Program-made: the position numbers and the translations under genes
The notes under the pieces: model-generated
Told to the model about the DNA's origin: nothing
Seen by the model: the letters and a program-made list of their open reading frames with translations, nothing else
Databases searched by the model: none
NCBI RefSeq assembly: GCF_039521325.1
Contig: NZ_BAAACD010000011.1
DNA from: Clostridium_X cadaveris
GTDB lineage: Bacteria > Bacillota > Clostridia > Clostridiales > Clostridiaceae
Reading direction: 5' to 3' (one strand)
DNA: 64,000 nt
In this document: piece after piece, positions 55,101-63,196 of the stretch
Layout: every line of letters begins with the position of its first letter
How positions within the stretch are numbered: the first letter of the stretch is position 1

Positions 55101-55408
55101 TATTTTTAATTTCTTTAAAGGCAGGAGGAACAGGTTTAAATCTTACTAGTGCTAATGTGGTTGTACATTTTGACCCGTGGTGGAATCCTGCAGTAGAAGA
55201 CCAAGCTACAGATAGAGCTCATAGATTTGGACAGAAGAATGTGGTGCAGGTTATAAAACTTATAGCAGAAGGTTCTGTAGAGGATAAGATAATAACTCTT
55301 CAAGAGGACAAGAAAGAGCTTATAAATAAAGTTATAACAGGAGACTTCAAAGAAGGTGGTTTCTTAAAGGGACTTTCAAAAGAAGACTTAGAAGAATTAT
55401 TTTCATGA
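52154..55408 (+). CDS. SNF2-family helicase with SWIM zinc finger
   Basis: 1084 residues. SWIM finger Cys79-x-Cys81...Cys96-x-His98 (CSCNDY, ICKHIA); a bacterial SNF2-associated middle region; SNF2 ATPase with Walker A DEMGLGKT (Lys662), motif II DEGQ (751-754), LTGTPLENNLLELWSIFDF, and the C-terminal half with FSQFTSVLKNIGKML, LISLKAGGTGLNLTSAN and DQATDRAHRFGQ. A DNA translocase, probably acting in transcription or repair; exact role unknown. I start at ATG 52154: the open frame runs back to 51941, but those codons lie in the T-box region of the opposite strand and are not protein-like. Confidence 0.9.
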   Translation: MNDKIITTLNNIFDRYCAAYMRAKGEKCLENKQVRNIRAGVKGHNLAIVGKVQSDSIPKEYNTFIDINLHEKLINHTKCSCNDYRANAGFNDKYICKHIAATFSKYVNAVEAKNGKNAAKKEDDAGEWLLQYITSEMDKAREIVSLEVYINLIEDQEEPFYDVTFKIGTEKMYVLKSIEDFIKYRNLQKPLEYGKEFTYDPSIHYFSKEDRHIIDFIEEYWELTRVVNNFPVGEEGERLLGASKILKGKSLIVVDSAFKRFLRVLGHKNFYLKLNDEDYKIVKVSEEEIPFKVDLIEDDEKNIILKSHDDIPICLTTAGDVILYEDIIYIPPKSQRVGLKPLLSAFVEDNNITFKRERANEVINRLVPVIKDVCEKVYIDKSIEDRIEKKEATLEIYFDRDQKYVWSKVVVNYGETAFELAQGYSGKKLILRDLKKENEVLNMLENFKFLKHRDRFLFRGREEELYDFLDSDIQSFNKLGEVYYSDRFKEQKVYKAPIIKGEIKEKSNYLEFSFDMEEIDNNEILKILKAFQDNRRYYKLKNNSFLDLQSNDIQTFLKLLDDINIEETFSKDDDENIIKVSKNRAVYLKESLDNESFKYIRGKDILDDISNKLMTLSNVDYEVPKEINATLREYQVIGFKWLKTLSHYGFGGILADEMGLGKTVQTITFLLSEKGKKTLIVTPTSLIYNWEKEFKKFAPSMKILILHGLKEERIELMKSMDNYDVILTTYGILRNDFEEYKKINFNHCIIDEGQNIKNPLSQNSESVKDINAEVKFALTGTPLENNLLELWSIFDFIMPGYLYGNAVFQKKFMGKSREGDMDDLRSLIKPFILRRLKRDVMKELPDKIEKKFYVEMTPEQKKVYMTYVGEIRRLMKEKDFGENKITIFSYLTKLRELCLDPSVLVNGYNGGSGKMDVSLDIIRENIGENRKVLLFSQFTSVLKNIGKMLTKNGIEYYYLDGSTKPEERIELVNKFNNGEDKKVFLISLKAGGTGLNLTSANVVVHFDPWWNPAVEDQATDRAHRFGQKNVVQVIKLIAEGSVEDKIITLQEDKKELINKVITGDFKEGGFLKGLSKEDLEELFS

Positions 55409-55411
55409 TAA

Positions 55412-55446
55412 AAAAGGCGGACATAAAAGAATTTGTCCGCCTTTTA
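55412..55446 (+). terminator. Terminator of the SNF2 gene
   Basis: AAAAGGCGGACA (55412-55423) pairs with TGTCCGCCTTTT (55434-55445). Confidence 0.88.
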
Positions 55447-55598
55447 ATGCGATTTTTAATATAAATACATATATTTAGCTTCTTAGGTTAAATATATGTT
55501 AAAATTATAAATATTGGATATTATCCTGTTTACATAGTAATAATTTGGGTATAATATTGTTTTACAAATAAGAATACATATTCAGGAGGATAACCGCT

Positions 55599-56414
55599 AT
55601 GAAGGGGTTAATTAATTTTTTTAAAGGCATTGCTGTAGGAATAGCAACTTTAGTTCCAGGAGTTAGTGGTGGTACTATGTCTATAATCCTTGGGATTTAT
55701 GATAATCTTATACATTCTATAAGCTCATTTTTTCAAGACTGGAAGAAAAATTTATTGTTTTTAGGTGAAGTAGCATTAGGTGGTCTTTTAGGAATGGCTT
55801 GTTTTAGCAGCTTATTAGAAAACGCTCTTATAAGATATCCTTATGTTATGAAGTTTTTCTTTATGGGAGTTATCTTTGGAGGACTTCCTATACTTTATAA
55901 AAAAGCTGAAACATCAAAGGATAATGGCAGTGGGATAGTGTATTTTGTTATTGGGGCAGTTTTAGTTCTAGCTATGTCATCGCAGCCTACAGCTGTTACT
56001 ACTTTAGCGACATCAACAGGTATTTTAAGTATCATATTTTTATTTATAGCAGGAATCATAATTGCAGTTGCTCTTATACTTCCAGGAATAAGTGGATCAT
56101 TTATGTTACTTGCTTTAGGACTTTATGATGTTACTTTAAATGCGATAAATACCTTTAATGTTCCTTTTCTAATTCCACTTGCTTTAGGAGTTTTTGTAGG
56201 TACCGTTGCGACTACAAAAACTATAGAGAAATTACTTCAGAAGCATCCTAGAAAGACATATATGCTTATATTAGGATTCATTTTAGGATCTTTAGTGGAA
56301 GTATATCCTGGTATACCAGCTTATGGTGAAGTAGCTGCATCAATAGTAGCCGCTATTGTAGGTTTTATACTTATATTTTGGATGTCTAAGAAAGAGTTTC
56401 AAAGCGAAAACTAG
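55599..56414 (+). CDS. DUF368 membrane protein, undecaprenyl-phosphate translocase-like (PopT)
   Basis: 271 residues with eight or so helices in two pseudo-repeats, each holding a proline-glycine signature: GIATLVPGVSGGTMSIILGI near residue 15-35 and ALILPGISGSFMLLALGLYD near 155. DUF368 proteins recycle undecaprenyl phosphate across the membrane in other bacteria, as alternatives to DedA proteins. Stands alone with its own terminator. CAGGAGG lies 9 nt before the ATG. Confidence 0.88.
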   Translation: MKGLINFFKGIAVGIATLVPGVSGGTMSIILGIYDNLIHSISSFFQDWKKNLLFLGEVALGGLLGMACFSSLLENALIRYPYVMKFFFMGVIFGGLPILYKKAETSKDNGSGIVYFVIGAVLVLAMSSQPTAVTTLATSTGILSIIFLFIAGIIIAVALILPGISGSFMLLALGLYDVTLNAINTFNVPFLIPLALGVFVGTVATTKTIEKLLQKHPRKTYMLILGFILGSLVEVYPGIPAYGEVAASIVAAIVGFILIFWMSKKEFQSEN

Positions 56415-56462
56415 AATTTTGATGATTTAATTTAATGAATAGAAAATGAATAAAAATTTATG

Positions 56463-56495
56463 AGTCTACTGATATTATAATCAGTGGACTTTTTT
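56463..56495 (+). terminator. Terminator of the DUF368 gene
   Basis: AGTCTACTGAT (56463-56473) pairs with ATCAGTGGACT (56480-56490) with one mismatch or G-T pair, then six T. Confidence 0.85.
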
Positions 56496-56543
56496 ATGTT
56501 CATAATTTTTTAAAATAAAATAATTATTTTCATAAAAATATAC

Positions 56544-56572
56544 TTGAAGAAAATAATTTTATATGATAATAT
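56544..56572 (+). promoter_or_regulatory. Promoter of the second PTS gene
   Basis: TTGAAG (56544-56549), 17-bp spacer, TAATAT (56567-56572). It is followed after 11 bp by the cre-like site. Confidence 0.5.
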
Positions 56573-56583
56573 AAATATGTACC

Positions 56584-56598
56584 TGGAAATGGTTTTCA
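56584..56598 (+). promoter_or_regulatory. cre-like CcpA site before the second PTS gene
   Basis: TGGAAATGGTTTTCA resembles the cre consensus TGWAANCGNTNWCA, with TG in place of the central CG. It sits at about +5 to +20, where bound CcpA would block transcription. RpiR binding is an alternative. Confidence 0.45.
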
Positions 56599-56651
56599 TA
56601 ATGCAATTATAAAAGAAAAAAATTTTAAATTAATCACAAGGGGGATTAGCA

Positions 56652-58142
56652 ATGTTTAAAAACCTTCAAAAAATCGGTAAAGCATTTATGCTTCCAATAG
56701 CAATTTTACCAGCAGCAGGTTTACTGTTAGGAATCGGAGGAGCTCTTTCAAATCCAAATACTATACAAGCATATCCATTCTTAAATGTATTCTGGTTGCA
56801 AGCAATATTTAAAATAATGAATGCTGCCGGAAGCGTAATTTTCGGTAACTTAGCACTTATAATGTGTATAGGCTTGGCAGTTGGTTTAGCTAAGAAGGAT
56901 AAAGGAACAGCAGCTTTAGCAGCTGGCGTGGCTTTCTTAGTAATGAACGGATCTATTGCGTCAATGATAGCAGTATTTAATCCAGCAGTAAAATCAATAG
57001 ATACTGGTGTTGTTGGATCAATAGTTATAGGAACATTAGTAACATATCTTCATAACAAATATCATAACATTCAATTACCAGCAGTTTTGGGATTCTTTGG
57101 TGGATCAAGATTCGTACCTATAGTATCATCTTTTGCAGCTATTATAGTTGGTGGAATCTTCTTTTTAATATGGCCAACATTCCAAGGATGGCTTACTACA
57201 GCAGGTACAGCTATAGCTGGACTTGGACCAATAGGAACTTTCTTATATGGATTCTTATTAAGACTTACAGGAGCAGTAGGATTACATCATATGATTTATC
57301 CATTATTCTGGTATACAGAACTTGGTGGAGTAGCTACAGTTGCAGGTCAGACAGTAGTAGGAGCACAAAATATATTCTTTGCTCAACTTGCTGATCCAAA
57401 TCATGTAGATTTATTTACAGAAGGAACTAGATTCTTTGCAGGACGTTTTGCAACAATGATGTTTGGACTTCCAGCAGCATGTTTAGCAATGTACCATTGT
57501 GTACCAAAAGAAAAGAGAAAGCTTGTAGGAGGATTATTCCTAGGAGCAGCACTTACATCATTTATAACAGGTATAACTGAACCAATAGAGTTCATGTTCT
57601 TATTCGTAGCACCATGGTTATATGTAGTTCATGCTTTATTTGATGGTTTATCATTCTTAGTGGCTGACTTATTAAGCATAAGAATAGGAAACACATTCTC
57701 AGGTGGAGCAATAGACTTTACATTATTCGGAGTACTTCAAGGTAATGATAAAACTCACTGGATTATGGTTCTTTTAGTTGGAGCAATATGGGCAGTTTTA
57801 TATTACTTTACATTTAGATTCTTAATAACTAAGTTTAATGTTAAAACTCCAGGACGTGAAGATGAAGGTGAAGAAGTAAAAGTTGTAACTAAGGATTCTT
57901 TAAAGGATACTGCGGCAGAAGTTTTAGAAGCATTAGGTGGAAAAGAGAATATTGAAGACGTTGACGCCTGCATAACAAGACTTAGAGTTTCTGTTAAAGA
58001 TGTAGCTAAAGTTGATAAGGCTCGTATAAAGGCTTTAGGAGCTACAGCTGTTTTAGAGGTTAAAGGTGGAATTCAAGCTATCTTTGGAGCTAAGGCAGAT
58101 CCACTAAAACAAAGAATAAATGAAATATTAGGCGTAGATTAA
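56652..58142 (+). CDS. PTS EIIBC, N-acetyl-hexosamine type, probably for ManNAc or GlcNAc
   Basis: 496 residues. EIIC (about 1-395) with GAVGLHHMIYPLFWY and FITGITEPIEFMFLF, the GITEP motif of the glucose/GlcNAc family; EIIB (about 415-496) with the phosphorylated Cys440 in VDACITRLRVSVKD. No EIIA domain. It is followed by nanE, which converts ManNAc-6-P into GlcNAc-6-P, so the imported sugar is best guessed as N-acetylmannosamine; GlcNAc is the alternative. It is the first gene of the unit, with CAAGGGGG before the ATG. Confidence 0.92.
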   Translation: MFKNLQKIGKAFMLPIAILPAAGLLLGIGGALSNPNTIQAYPFLNVFWLQAIFKIMNAAGSVIFGNLALIMCIGLAVGLAKKDKGTAALAAGVAFLVMNGSIASMIAVFNPAVKSIDTGVVGSIVIGTLVTYLHNKYHNIQLPAVLGFFGGSRFVPIVSSFAAIIVGGIFFLIWPTFQGWLTTAGTAIAGLGPIGTFLYGFLLRLTGAVGLHHMIYPLFWYTELGGVATVAGQTVVGAQNIFFAQLADPNHVDLFTEGTRFFAGRFATMMFGLPAACLAMYHCVPKEKRKLVGGLFLGAALTSFITGITEPIEFMFLFVAPWLYVVHALFDGLSFLVADLLSIRIGNTFSGGAIDFTLFGVLQGNDKTHWIMVLLVGAIWAVLYYFTFRFLITKFNVKTPGREDEGEEVKVVTKDSLKDTAAEVLEALGGKENIEDVDACITRLRVSVKDVAKVDKARIKALGATAVLEVKGGIQAIFGAKADPLKQRINEILGVD

Positions 58143-58150
58143 TAGATTTT

Positions 58151-58186
58151 AGTTCCTTTAAAGAGTTTATACTTTTTAAAGGAACT
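58151..58186 (+). terminator. Hairpin between the PTS gene and nanE
   Basis: AGTTCCTTTAAA (58151-58162) pairs with TTTAAAGGAACT (58175-58186). No T-run follows, so it may stabilise the PTS mRNA or partly terminate. Confidence 0.55.
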
Positions 58187-58225
58187 AACTTGTTAAATAA
58201 ATAGTAGAAATTTTGGAGGCAGCAT

Positions 58226-58870
58226 ATGAATAAAGGATTAATAGTATCGTGTCAGGCACTACCAGAGGAACCTTTACACAGCTCTTTTATAATGAGCAAA
58301 ATGGCTTTAGCAGCTAAAGAAGGCGGAGCAGTAGGGATTAGAGCAAATGGAGTAGAAGATATAAAGGCTATAAAGGGAGAAGTAGATTTACCTGTAATAG
58401 GTATAATTAAGATTAATTATGATGGAATGAAACCATATATAACTCCAACAATGAAGGAAGTAGATGCTCTTATAGAATCAAAGGTAGATGTTGTAGCTGT
58501 GGATGCTACTATAGATCAAACAGAGGAGTTTCTAAAGTCTCTAAAGGAAAAGTATCCAAATCAAAAATTTATGGCAGATATATCAACTATAGAAGAAGGT
58601 CTTAGAGCAGAAGCTCTTGGTTTTGATTATATAGGAACTACTTTAGTAGGATATACAGAACAATCAAAAGGATTAAACAATTTTGATGTATTAAAAGGAC
58701 TTATAGAAAAATGTAATGCACCTATCGTAGCAGAAGGTAACTTTGACACACCAGAAAAAGCTAGAAAAGCCCTTGAAGCTGGAGCGTATACTGTGGTTGT
58801 TGGAGGAGCTATTACAAGACCTCAACTTATAACTAAGAAATTTGCAGAAGAAGTAAATAAAGCTTTATAA
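58226..58870 (+). CDS. nanE: N-acetylmannosamine-6-phosphate 2-epimerase
   Basis: 214 residues, a TIM barrel of usual NanE length. Family segments: IVSCQALPEEPLHSSFIMSK, GAVGIRANGVEDI, PVIGIIKINY, VDVVAVDAT, FMADISTIEEGLRAEALGFD, PIVAEGNFDTPEKARKALEA and VVVGGAITRPQ. It makes GlcNAc-6-P from ManNAc-6-P. No nanA lyase or nanK kinase is present in the window, which fits direct PTS import of ManNAc. TTGGAGG lies 8 nt before the ATG. Confidence 0.95.
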   Translation: MNKGLIVSCQALPEEPLHSSFIMSKMALAAKEGGAVGIRANGVEDIKAIKGEVDLPVIGIIKINYDGMKPYITPTMKEVDALIESKVDVVAVDATIDQTEEFLKSLKEKYPNQKFMADISTIEEGLRAEALGFDYIGTTLVGYTEQSKGLNNFDVLKGLIEKCNAPIVAEGNFDTPEKARKALEAGAYTVVVGGAITRPQLITKKFAEEVNKAL

Positions 58871-58879
58871 GAGTATAAT

Positions 58880-58926
58880 AAGGGTTATAGATGCTGTTTT
58901 AATAGGCATCTATAGCCCTTATTTCT
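58880..58926 (+). terminator. Terminator after nanE
   Basis: AAGGGTTATAGATGC (58880-58894) pairs with GCATCTATAGCCCTT (58906-58920) with one G-T pair, then ATTTCTT. Confidence 0.8.
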
Positions 58927-58967
58927 TGACTTTGATAATTATATTACCCATAATATAATTATCAAAG
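58926..58967. promoter_or_regulatory. Promoter and 38-bp perfect palindrome before the RpiR gene
   Basis: CTTTGATAATTATATTA (58930-58946), CCCA, TAATATAATTATCAAAG (58951-58967): two perfect 17-bp arms. The promoter TTGACT (58926-58931), 17-bp spacer, CATAAT (58949-58954) lies wholly inside or beside it. The obvious ligand is the RpiR protein that it drives. Confidence 0.75.
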
Positions 58968-59011
58968 TATATATGAAAATTTCACTGAAATTTGGAAGGG
59001 ATTGTTACAAT

Positions 59012-59842
59012 TTGAACGTGTTATGCGAGATACAGAAAAATTATACGCTTTTTTCTGAAAAAGAAAGAGATATAGCAGATTACATATTACAAAGCAATGA
59101 TCAGATAAAAAATATAAATATAACAGATTTAAGCAAAGCTATAGGTGTTTCAAATGCTACTATAACAAGGTTTTCTAAAAAGATAGGATGTAAGAGTTTT
59201 GTTGACATGAAAATACAACTTAGTGCTGCTTCGACTAGAGTTGAAGACTTAAAGGATGAAGGGGTTTTTTCAGACATATATTCTTTTTATAAAAGCACCA
59301 TAGATATGACTAATCATTTGATAGACAAAGAGATGATATTTAAATTTGTAAAAGANNNNNNNNNNNNNNNNNNNNNNNNNNNNNNNNNNNNNNNNNNNNN
59401 NNNNNNNNGATTTACAGCATCAGAGTTTGCTTTAAGGCTTCTTAGAATGGGATTTAATGTTTCAAGCATTACTGATTCTCATATGATGATAATAAATAGT
59501 TCAATACTATCAAAAGAGGATCTTATAGTGGGAATATCTTTATCTGGAGAAACTAATGAGGTAGTTCAATCTCTTAGAATAGGCAAAGCTAATGGTGCCA
59601 CTAGTGTAGCCATGACGAGTTTTGAAAATAGCAGCATAGCCATGTATTCTGACATGAATTTTATATTATATAATTCAGGATTTATAGATAAAGAAAGATT
59701 CGTTAATAGTCAGTTTTCAGCTATGTATGTAGTAGATTTAATATGTTCTGTTCTTTTAAGGGACAAAGAACTTAAAGATAAGATGCAGCTTACTGTAGAT
59801 ACTATAATAGGTATGGAATATAATAAAGGAAAAAATGAATAA
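59012..59842 (+). CDS. RpiR/MurR-family sugar-phosphate-sensing regulator
   Basis: About 276 residues. N-terminal HTH_6 (FSEKERDIADYILQSNDQIK, DLSKAIGVSNATITRFSKKI, about residues 12-65) and a C-terminal SIS domain (about 110-260) with VGISLSGETNEVVQSLRIGK. The first sugar-phosphate loop of the SIS domain is hidden by 53 N; the frame stays open across it. TTG 59012 is the preferred start: GGAAGGG lies 11 nt upstream and the product then begins as in relatives (NVLCEIQKNYTLFSEKE); an ATG at 58973 has no ribosome site and lies next to the operator. It probably senses ManNAc-6-P or GlcNAc-6-P and controls the PTS-nanE unit and itself. Confidence 0.88.
   Translation: MNVLCEIQKNYTLFSEKERDIADYILQSNDQIKNINITDLSKAIGVSNATITRFSKKIGCKSFVDMKIQLSAASTRVEDLKDEGVFSDIYSFYKSTIDMTNHLIDKEMIFKFVKXXXXXXXXXXXXXXXXXXXFTASEFALRLLRMGFNVSSITDSHMMIINSSILSKEDLIVGISLSGETNEVVQSLRIGKANGATSVAMTSFENSSIAMYSDMNFILYNSGFIDKERFVNSQFSAMYVVDLICSVLLRDKELKDKMQLTVDTIIGMEYNKGKNE
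59356..59408. other. Run of 53 undetermined bases
   Basis: Masked or missing bases inside the RpiR coding region. The flanking frames agree, so the length is probably right. The hidden part should encode the GxGxS loop of the SIS domain. Confidence 0.95.
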
Positions 59843-59930
59843 GGTTAATATAAGTAGTATATGAATTAAAAATGACATATAATAAATACATAAAAGTATT
59901 TATAAATTAGTTTTAAGGAGTTTTATTATT

Positions 59931-60761
59931 ATGAAAAAACCGATAAAAAGGATTGCTGTGGTACATGACTTGTGTGGTATAGGGAAAGCAGCACTTAGTA
60001 ATATAATACCTATATTAAGTGTAATGTCTGTTGAACCTTGTGCTATTCCTACTATAATCTTATCCACTCATACTGGAGGATTTGGAAAGCCTGTGATAAA
60101 AGTTAATGAGGATTATATAAAAAGGGCCATGGAACATTACAAAAATATAGGTATAAGCTTTGACGGTATATTTGTAGGGTATTTAGGAAGTATAAAAAAC
60201 ATCAAAGATATGGAAGAGTGCATGAAAAAGTCTAAGTATGAAGGTCATACAATAGTTGACCCTATTTTTGCGGATAATGGAAGGATTTATTCTAATTTTG
60301 ATGAGGATTATGTAGAAGCCATGAAGTCTATGGTAGGATATGCTGATGTTATAACACCTAATCTTACTGAAGCATGTTATCTTTCAGGAGTGCCATATAA
60401 AGAAGAATTAGAAGAAAATGAGATAAGACATATAGCAGAAATATTAGGAAATATGGGAGCAAAGAACGTTGTTATAACAAGCGTTTGTAATGGTACAAAT
60501 ATAGGCTCTGCTATATATTGCACAAGGGATAATGATTTCAAAATTTATTATACTGAAAAGGAAGAAAAAAAATATCCAGGCACTGGAGACATATTTGCCT
60601 CAGTTATAGCTGGATCTATAATGAATGGTTTTTCCCTTCATGAATCATGTAGAAGAGCTGCTGATTTTACAAAAGAATGTATCAATGTCAGTTCGCAGTA
60701 TGATTATGATACAAAAGAAGGAGTAATTTTAGAAAAAAATCTATGTATGCTTATGGATTAA
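59931..60761 (+). CDS. Pyridoxal/pyridoxamine kinase (PdxY/PdxK-like)
   Basis: 276 residues of the ribokinase-like fold. VVHDLCGIGKAALSNIIPIL, STHTGGF, FDGIFVGYLGS, VDPIFADNGR, VITPNLTEACYLSG, and the phosphate-binding KKYPGTGDIFASVIAGSIM with the catalytic Asp of GTGD. It phosphorylates pyridoxal or pyridoxamine to PLP; clostridial members of this group are less well characterised. AAGGAG lies before the ATG. It follows the RpiR gene by 88 bp; PLP supply would serve the several PLP enzymes of the window (TnaA, DpaL, PatB), but no link is shown. Confidence 0.85.
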   Translation: MKKPIKRIAVVHDLCGIGKAALSNIIPILSVMSVEPCAIPTIILSTHTGGFGKPVIKVNEDYIKRAMEHYKNIGISFDGIFVGYLGSIKNIKDMEECMKKSKYEGHTIVDPIFADNGRIYSNFDEDYVEAMKSMVGYADVITPNLTEACYLSGVPYKEELEENEIRHIAEILGNMGAKNVVITSVCNGTNIGSAIYCTRDNDFKIYYTEKEEKKYPGTGDIFASVIAGSIMNGFSLHESCRRAADFTKECINVSSQYDYDTKEGVILEKNLCMLMD

Positions 60762-60766
60762 AATAT

Positions 60767-60801
60767 AAATCCTCTAGGAGCTGATTTTCCTAGAGGATTT
60801 T
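60767..60801. terminator. Bidirectional terminator after the pyridoxal kinase gene
   Basis: AAATCCTCTAGGA (60767-60779) pairs with TCCTAGAGGATTT (60788-60800); convergent with the ArsR-like gene. Confidence 0.85.
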
Positions 60802-60806
60802 GACGT

Positions 60807-61874
60807 TTAGAAGAATAAATTTTCTAGTGTAGTTAGATATTCTTTTAATTTGTTTTTATTTAAAGTGTAAAAGACTTTATTATTGTCTTTATCAACTAAA
60901 ATCAGCTGTAAGTTTGCTAGTGCAGACATATGGTAAGACACTGTAGCATTTGTCAAATTAAGCATTTCAGCAATTTGGCTTCCATAGAGTTTTTGTGAAG
61001 TCAAGGTCTTTAATATTTCAAATTTACTCTTGTCAGAAAGAACTTTTAGCACATCTAAAATTCGAGATTCGTCTATTTTATATTTTTTTAAAAGTTCTAA
61101 AATTTTTAGATAATTTACACCTATAGCTATTTTTTCATTTTTTTCAATGCCATAAACTCTAACTTGATTAAAATAAAATACATTTGGATGGATATTAACA
61201 ATATCAGTATTTTTTATTGATATTTGATAATTCTTTTTTAGATATCCACTAATATCGCCATCTGAATCTATGAAGAATTTATTCATAAAAGACTCTAGTA
61301 TATCTTTTAAAATATATTCCTTTTCTTTTATAAGTTCAGTTACATGGGATATCATAGATGAAATTTCATAAAATAATTTTTCATAGTTGTAATAAATATA
61401 TACTAATGTATATTTTATCTCATCTGTTAAGTCTTGAGAGCTTATATAGTTAAATATTTCTTTATCATTATTTAATGATTTTACTATGGAATCTAAATTA
61501 TTTTCTTCATCAATAAAACTTACTATAGATGTGACAGCAAGCTGTTGCTTTTCTTGCTCGGAAAGAGCTGCAAAATCTAAGGTTACATCTATATCATTAA
61601 AAAAAATAACATCTGCCAAAGAAGTATCAGTATAGTTACTAAAATTTTTGAATAGATATTCTAATCTATCTTTGGGAATAGAAATTTTTGATTTTATATA
61701 GTCATGAGCTTCTATTATAGGTAAGAAAGCAGGGTCTAACTCATCTAGGGGGACACCATATTTTTGATGGAAAGTATCTAAGGTATGATGAATATCATTA
61801 CCGTTTGCTATATTTCGTAGTATGTTTAAACTTTCGAATGTATAGTTTAGATTGTTATTAAAAATAAATTTCAA
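60807..61874 (-). CDS. ArsR-like regulator with long N-terminal domain (DUF5937-like)
   Basis: 355 residues. The last 90 residues (about 265-355) are a winged helix: VLKVLSDKSKFEILKTLTSQ, KLYGSQIAEMLNLTNATVSY, HMSALANLQLILVDKDNNKV, the ArsR pattern. The first 260 residues are helical and acidic, without metal motif; such long ArsR-like proteins occur in Firmicutes next to transporters and have unknown ligands. It is downstream of the MFS gene (57-bp gap) in one operon and probably represses it through the repeats at 63197-63263. Confidence 0.8.
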   Translation of the reverse strand: MKFIFNNNLNYTFESLNILRNIANGNDIHHTLDTFHQKYGVPLDELDPAFLPIIEAHDYIKSKISIPKDRLEYLFKNFSNYTDTSLADVIFFNDIDVTLDFAALSEQEKQQLAVTSIVSFIDEENNLDSIVKSLNNDKEIFNYISSQDLTDEIKYTLVYIYYNYEKLFYEISSMISHVTELIKEKEYILKDILESFMNKFFIDSDGDISGYLKKNYQISIKNTDIVNIHPNVFYFNQVRVYGIEKNEKIAIGVNYLKILELLKKYKIDESRILDVLKVLSDKSKFEILKTLTSQKLYGSQIAEMLNLTNATVSYHMSALANLQLILVDKDNNKVFYTLNKNKLKEYLTTLENLFF

Positions 61875-61931
61875 TATATTTCACCTCTTAAATTTACTTT
61901 ATCAGCATGCAAATTATTTTTCAATAATAAG

Positions 61932-63173
61932 TTAAAGCTCTTTTATGTTTTTATTGAAGCTTAGAGACATAAATAAAATTATGCAAAAAGCACCGCTTAT
62001 GAGTATTAAAACATTGAGGGAGAAAAAACTCATTATTCCTGCTATAGCAAAGGAGGTAATTGGATTCATTGATGATGCCATAGCGTTAAAAATAGAACCT
62101 ACCCTTGCCATATAATTTTCTTCTACGTTATACATAAATGATATATTTATAGATAAATTTAAAAAAGCAAAGCCTATACCAAATAAAAACATTACTATGC
62201 TGAATACAGGAATGAGAATTATTAATGTTTTTAATAGTGTAAGAAAGTATAATGAAAAATAGCTTAAACCTAGTATAATTCCGCCAATGACAAATAAATT
62301 TGATCTAGATAGTTTTTTGTTTATCATTGGAAATATATATGAACCAAAAGAAAGTCCAAGAGTAAGGGCAATACTGAAAATGGATAAACCTTCGGGACCA
62401 AGTCCTAGGCTTTCTTTAACATATACAGTACTCATAGTATTAATTGGAACCATAAATATTCCAAGAAGACTTCCGACTAAGCATATTGTAAATATAATTT
62501 TTCTTTCTTTCAAATATAAAAAGCCACTTTTGAGAGTTTCACCATATGACTTTATAGAAAAATTGAAACCTTCCTTAATACTATCTTTCAAAGATAAAAA
62601 GCTTAAGATAAATGCAGAAGCTAAAAACGTTATAGCATCTATAAAGAGAGCTCCAGAAGTTCCTATAAAACTAACTATTATTCCCGCAGAGGCTAGTCCT
62701 AGTAATTCTGAAATTCTAGAAGCTGAAGAACTAAGACTTTTAGCATGAGTATATTTTTCCTTTGATATTATTTTAGGAAATACAGCAATTCCTGCAGGCA
62801 ACCTAAATGCTTCAAAACTTGAATTAATAAAAGTAAATATTAAGATAAGCCAAGGAGTTAAATGTCCTAAAAATAATAGAAGAGCTGTAAGAGAAACTAC
62901 TATACCTCTTGCTAAATCACATATAATCATAGTTTTCTTTTTGTTTAATGTCTCAACTAAGGCTCCTGCAAAAGGCTGAAGTAATATTGAGGGAATAAAA
63001 TTCACTCCAAATATTACAGCAAGCCAAGAAGGAGAACCTGTGATTTCGTATACCATCCAGCTGAAGGCAAGAGAATCTATAGAATCCCCAAATCGGCTTA
63101 TTATATCAGCAATAAGAAGCTTCATATATTGCTTTTCATGAAAGAGATTTTTATAAGAAAAGGAATTTTTCAT
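61932..63173 (-). CDS. MFS transporter, efflux type
   Basis: 413 residues with twelve helices in two halves. ADIISRFGDSIDSLAFSWMV, PSILLQPFAGALVETLNKKK (motif A region), and SSSASRISELLGLASAGIIV are typical of the MFS group with macrolide- and enterobactin-type exporters (MFS_3). Substrate unknown. It is the first gene of the operon with the ArsR-like regulator, a usual efflux/regulator pairing. AAAGGTGG lies before the ATG. Confidence 0.88.
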   Translation of the reverse strand: MKNSFSYKNLFHEKQYMKLLIADIISRFGDSIDSLAFSWMVYEITGSPSWLAVIFGVNFIPSILLQPFAGALVETLNKKKTMIICDLARGIVVSLTALLLFLGHLTPWLILIFTFINSSFEAFRLPAGIAVFPKIISKEKYTHAKSLSSSASRISELLGLASAGIIVSFIGTSGALFIDAITFLASAFILSFLSLKDSIKEGFNFSIKSYGETLKSGFLYLKERKIIFTICLVGSLLGIFMVPINTMSTVYVKESLGLGPEGLSIFSIALTLGLSFGSYIFPMINKKLSRSNLFVIGGIILGLSYFSLYFLTLLKTLIILIPVFSIVMFLFGIGFAFLNLSINISFMYNVEENYMARVGSIFNAMASSMNPITSFAIAGIMSFFSLNVLILISGAFCIILFMSLSFNKNIKEL

Positions 63174-63196
63174 AAATATCTAACCACCTTTATCAT

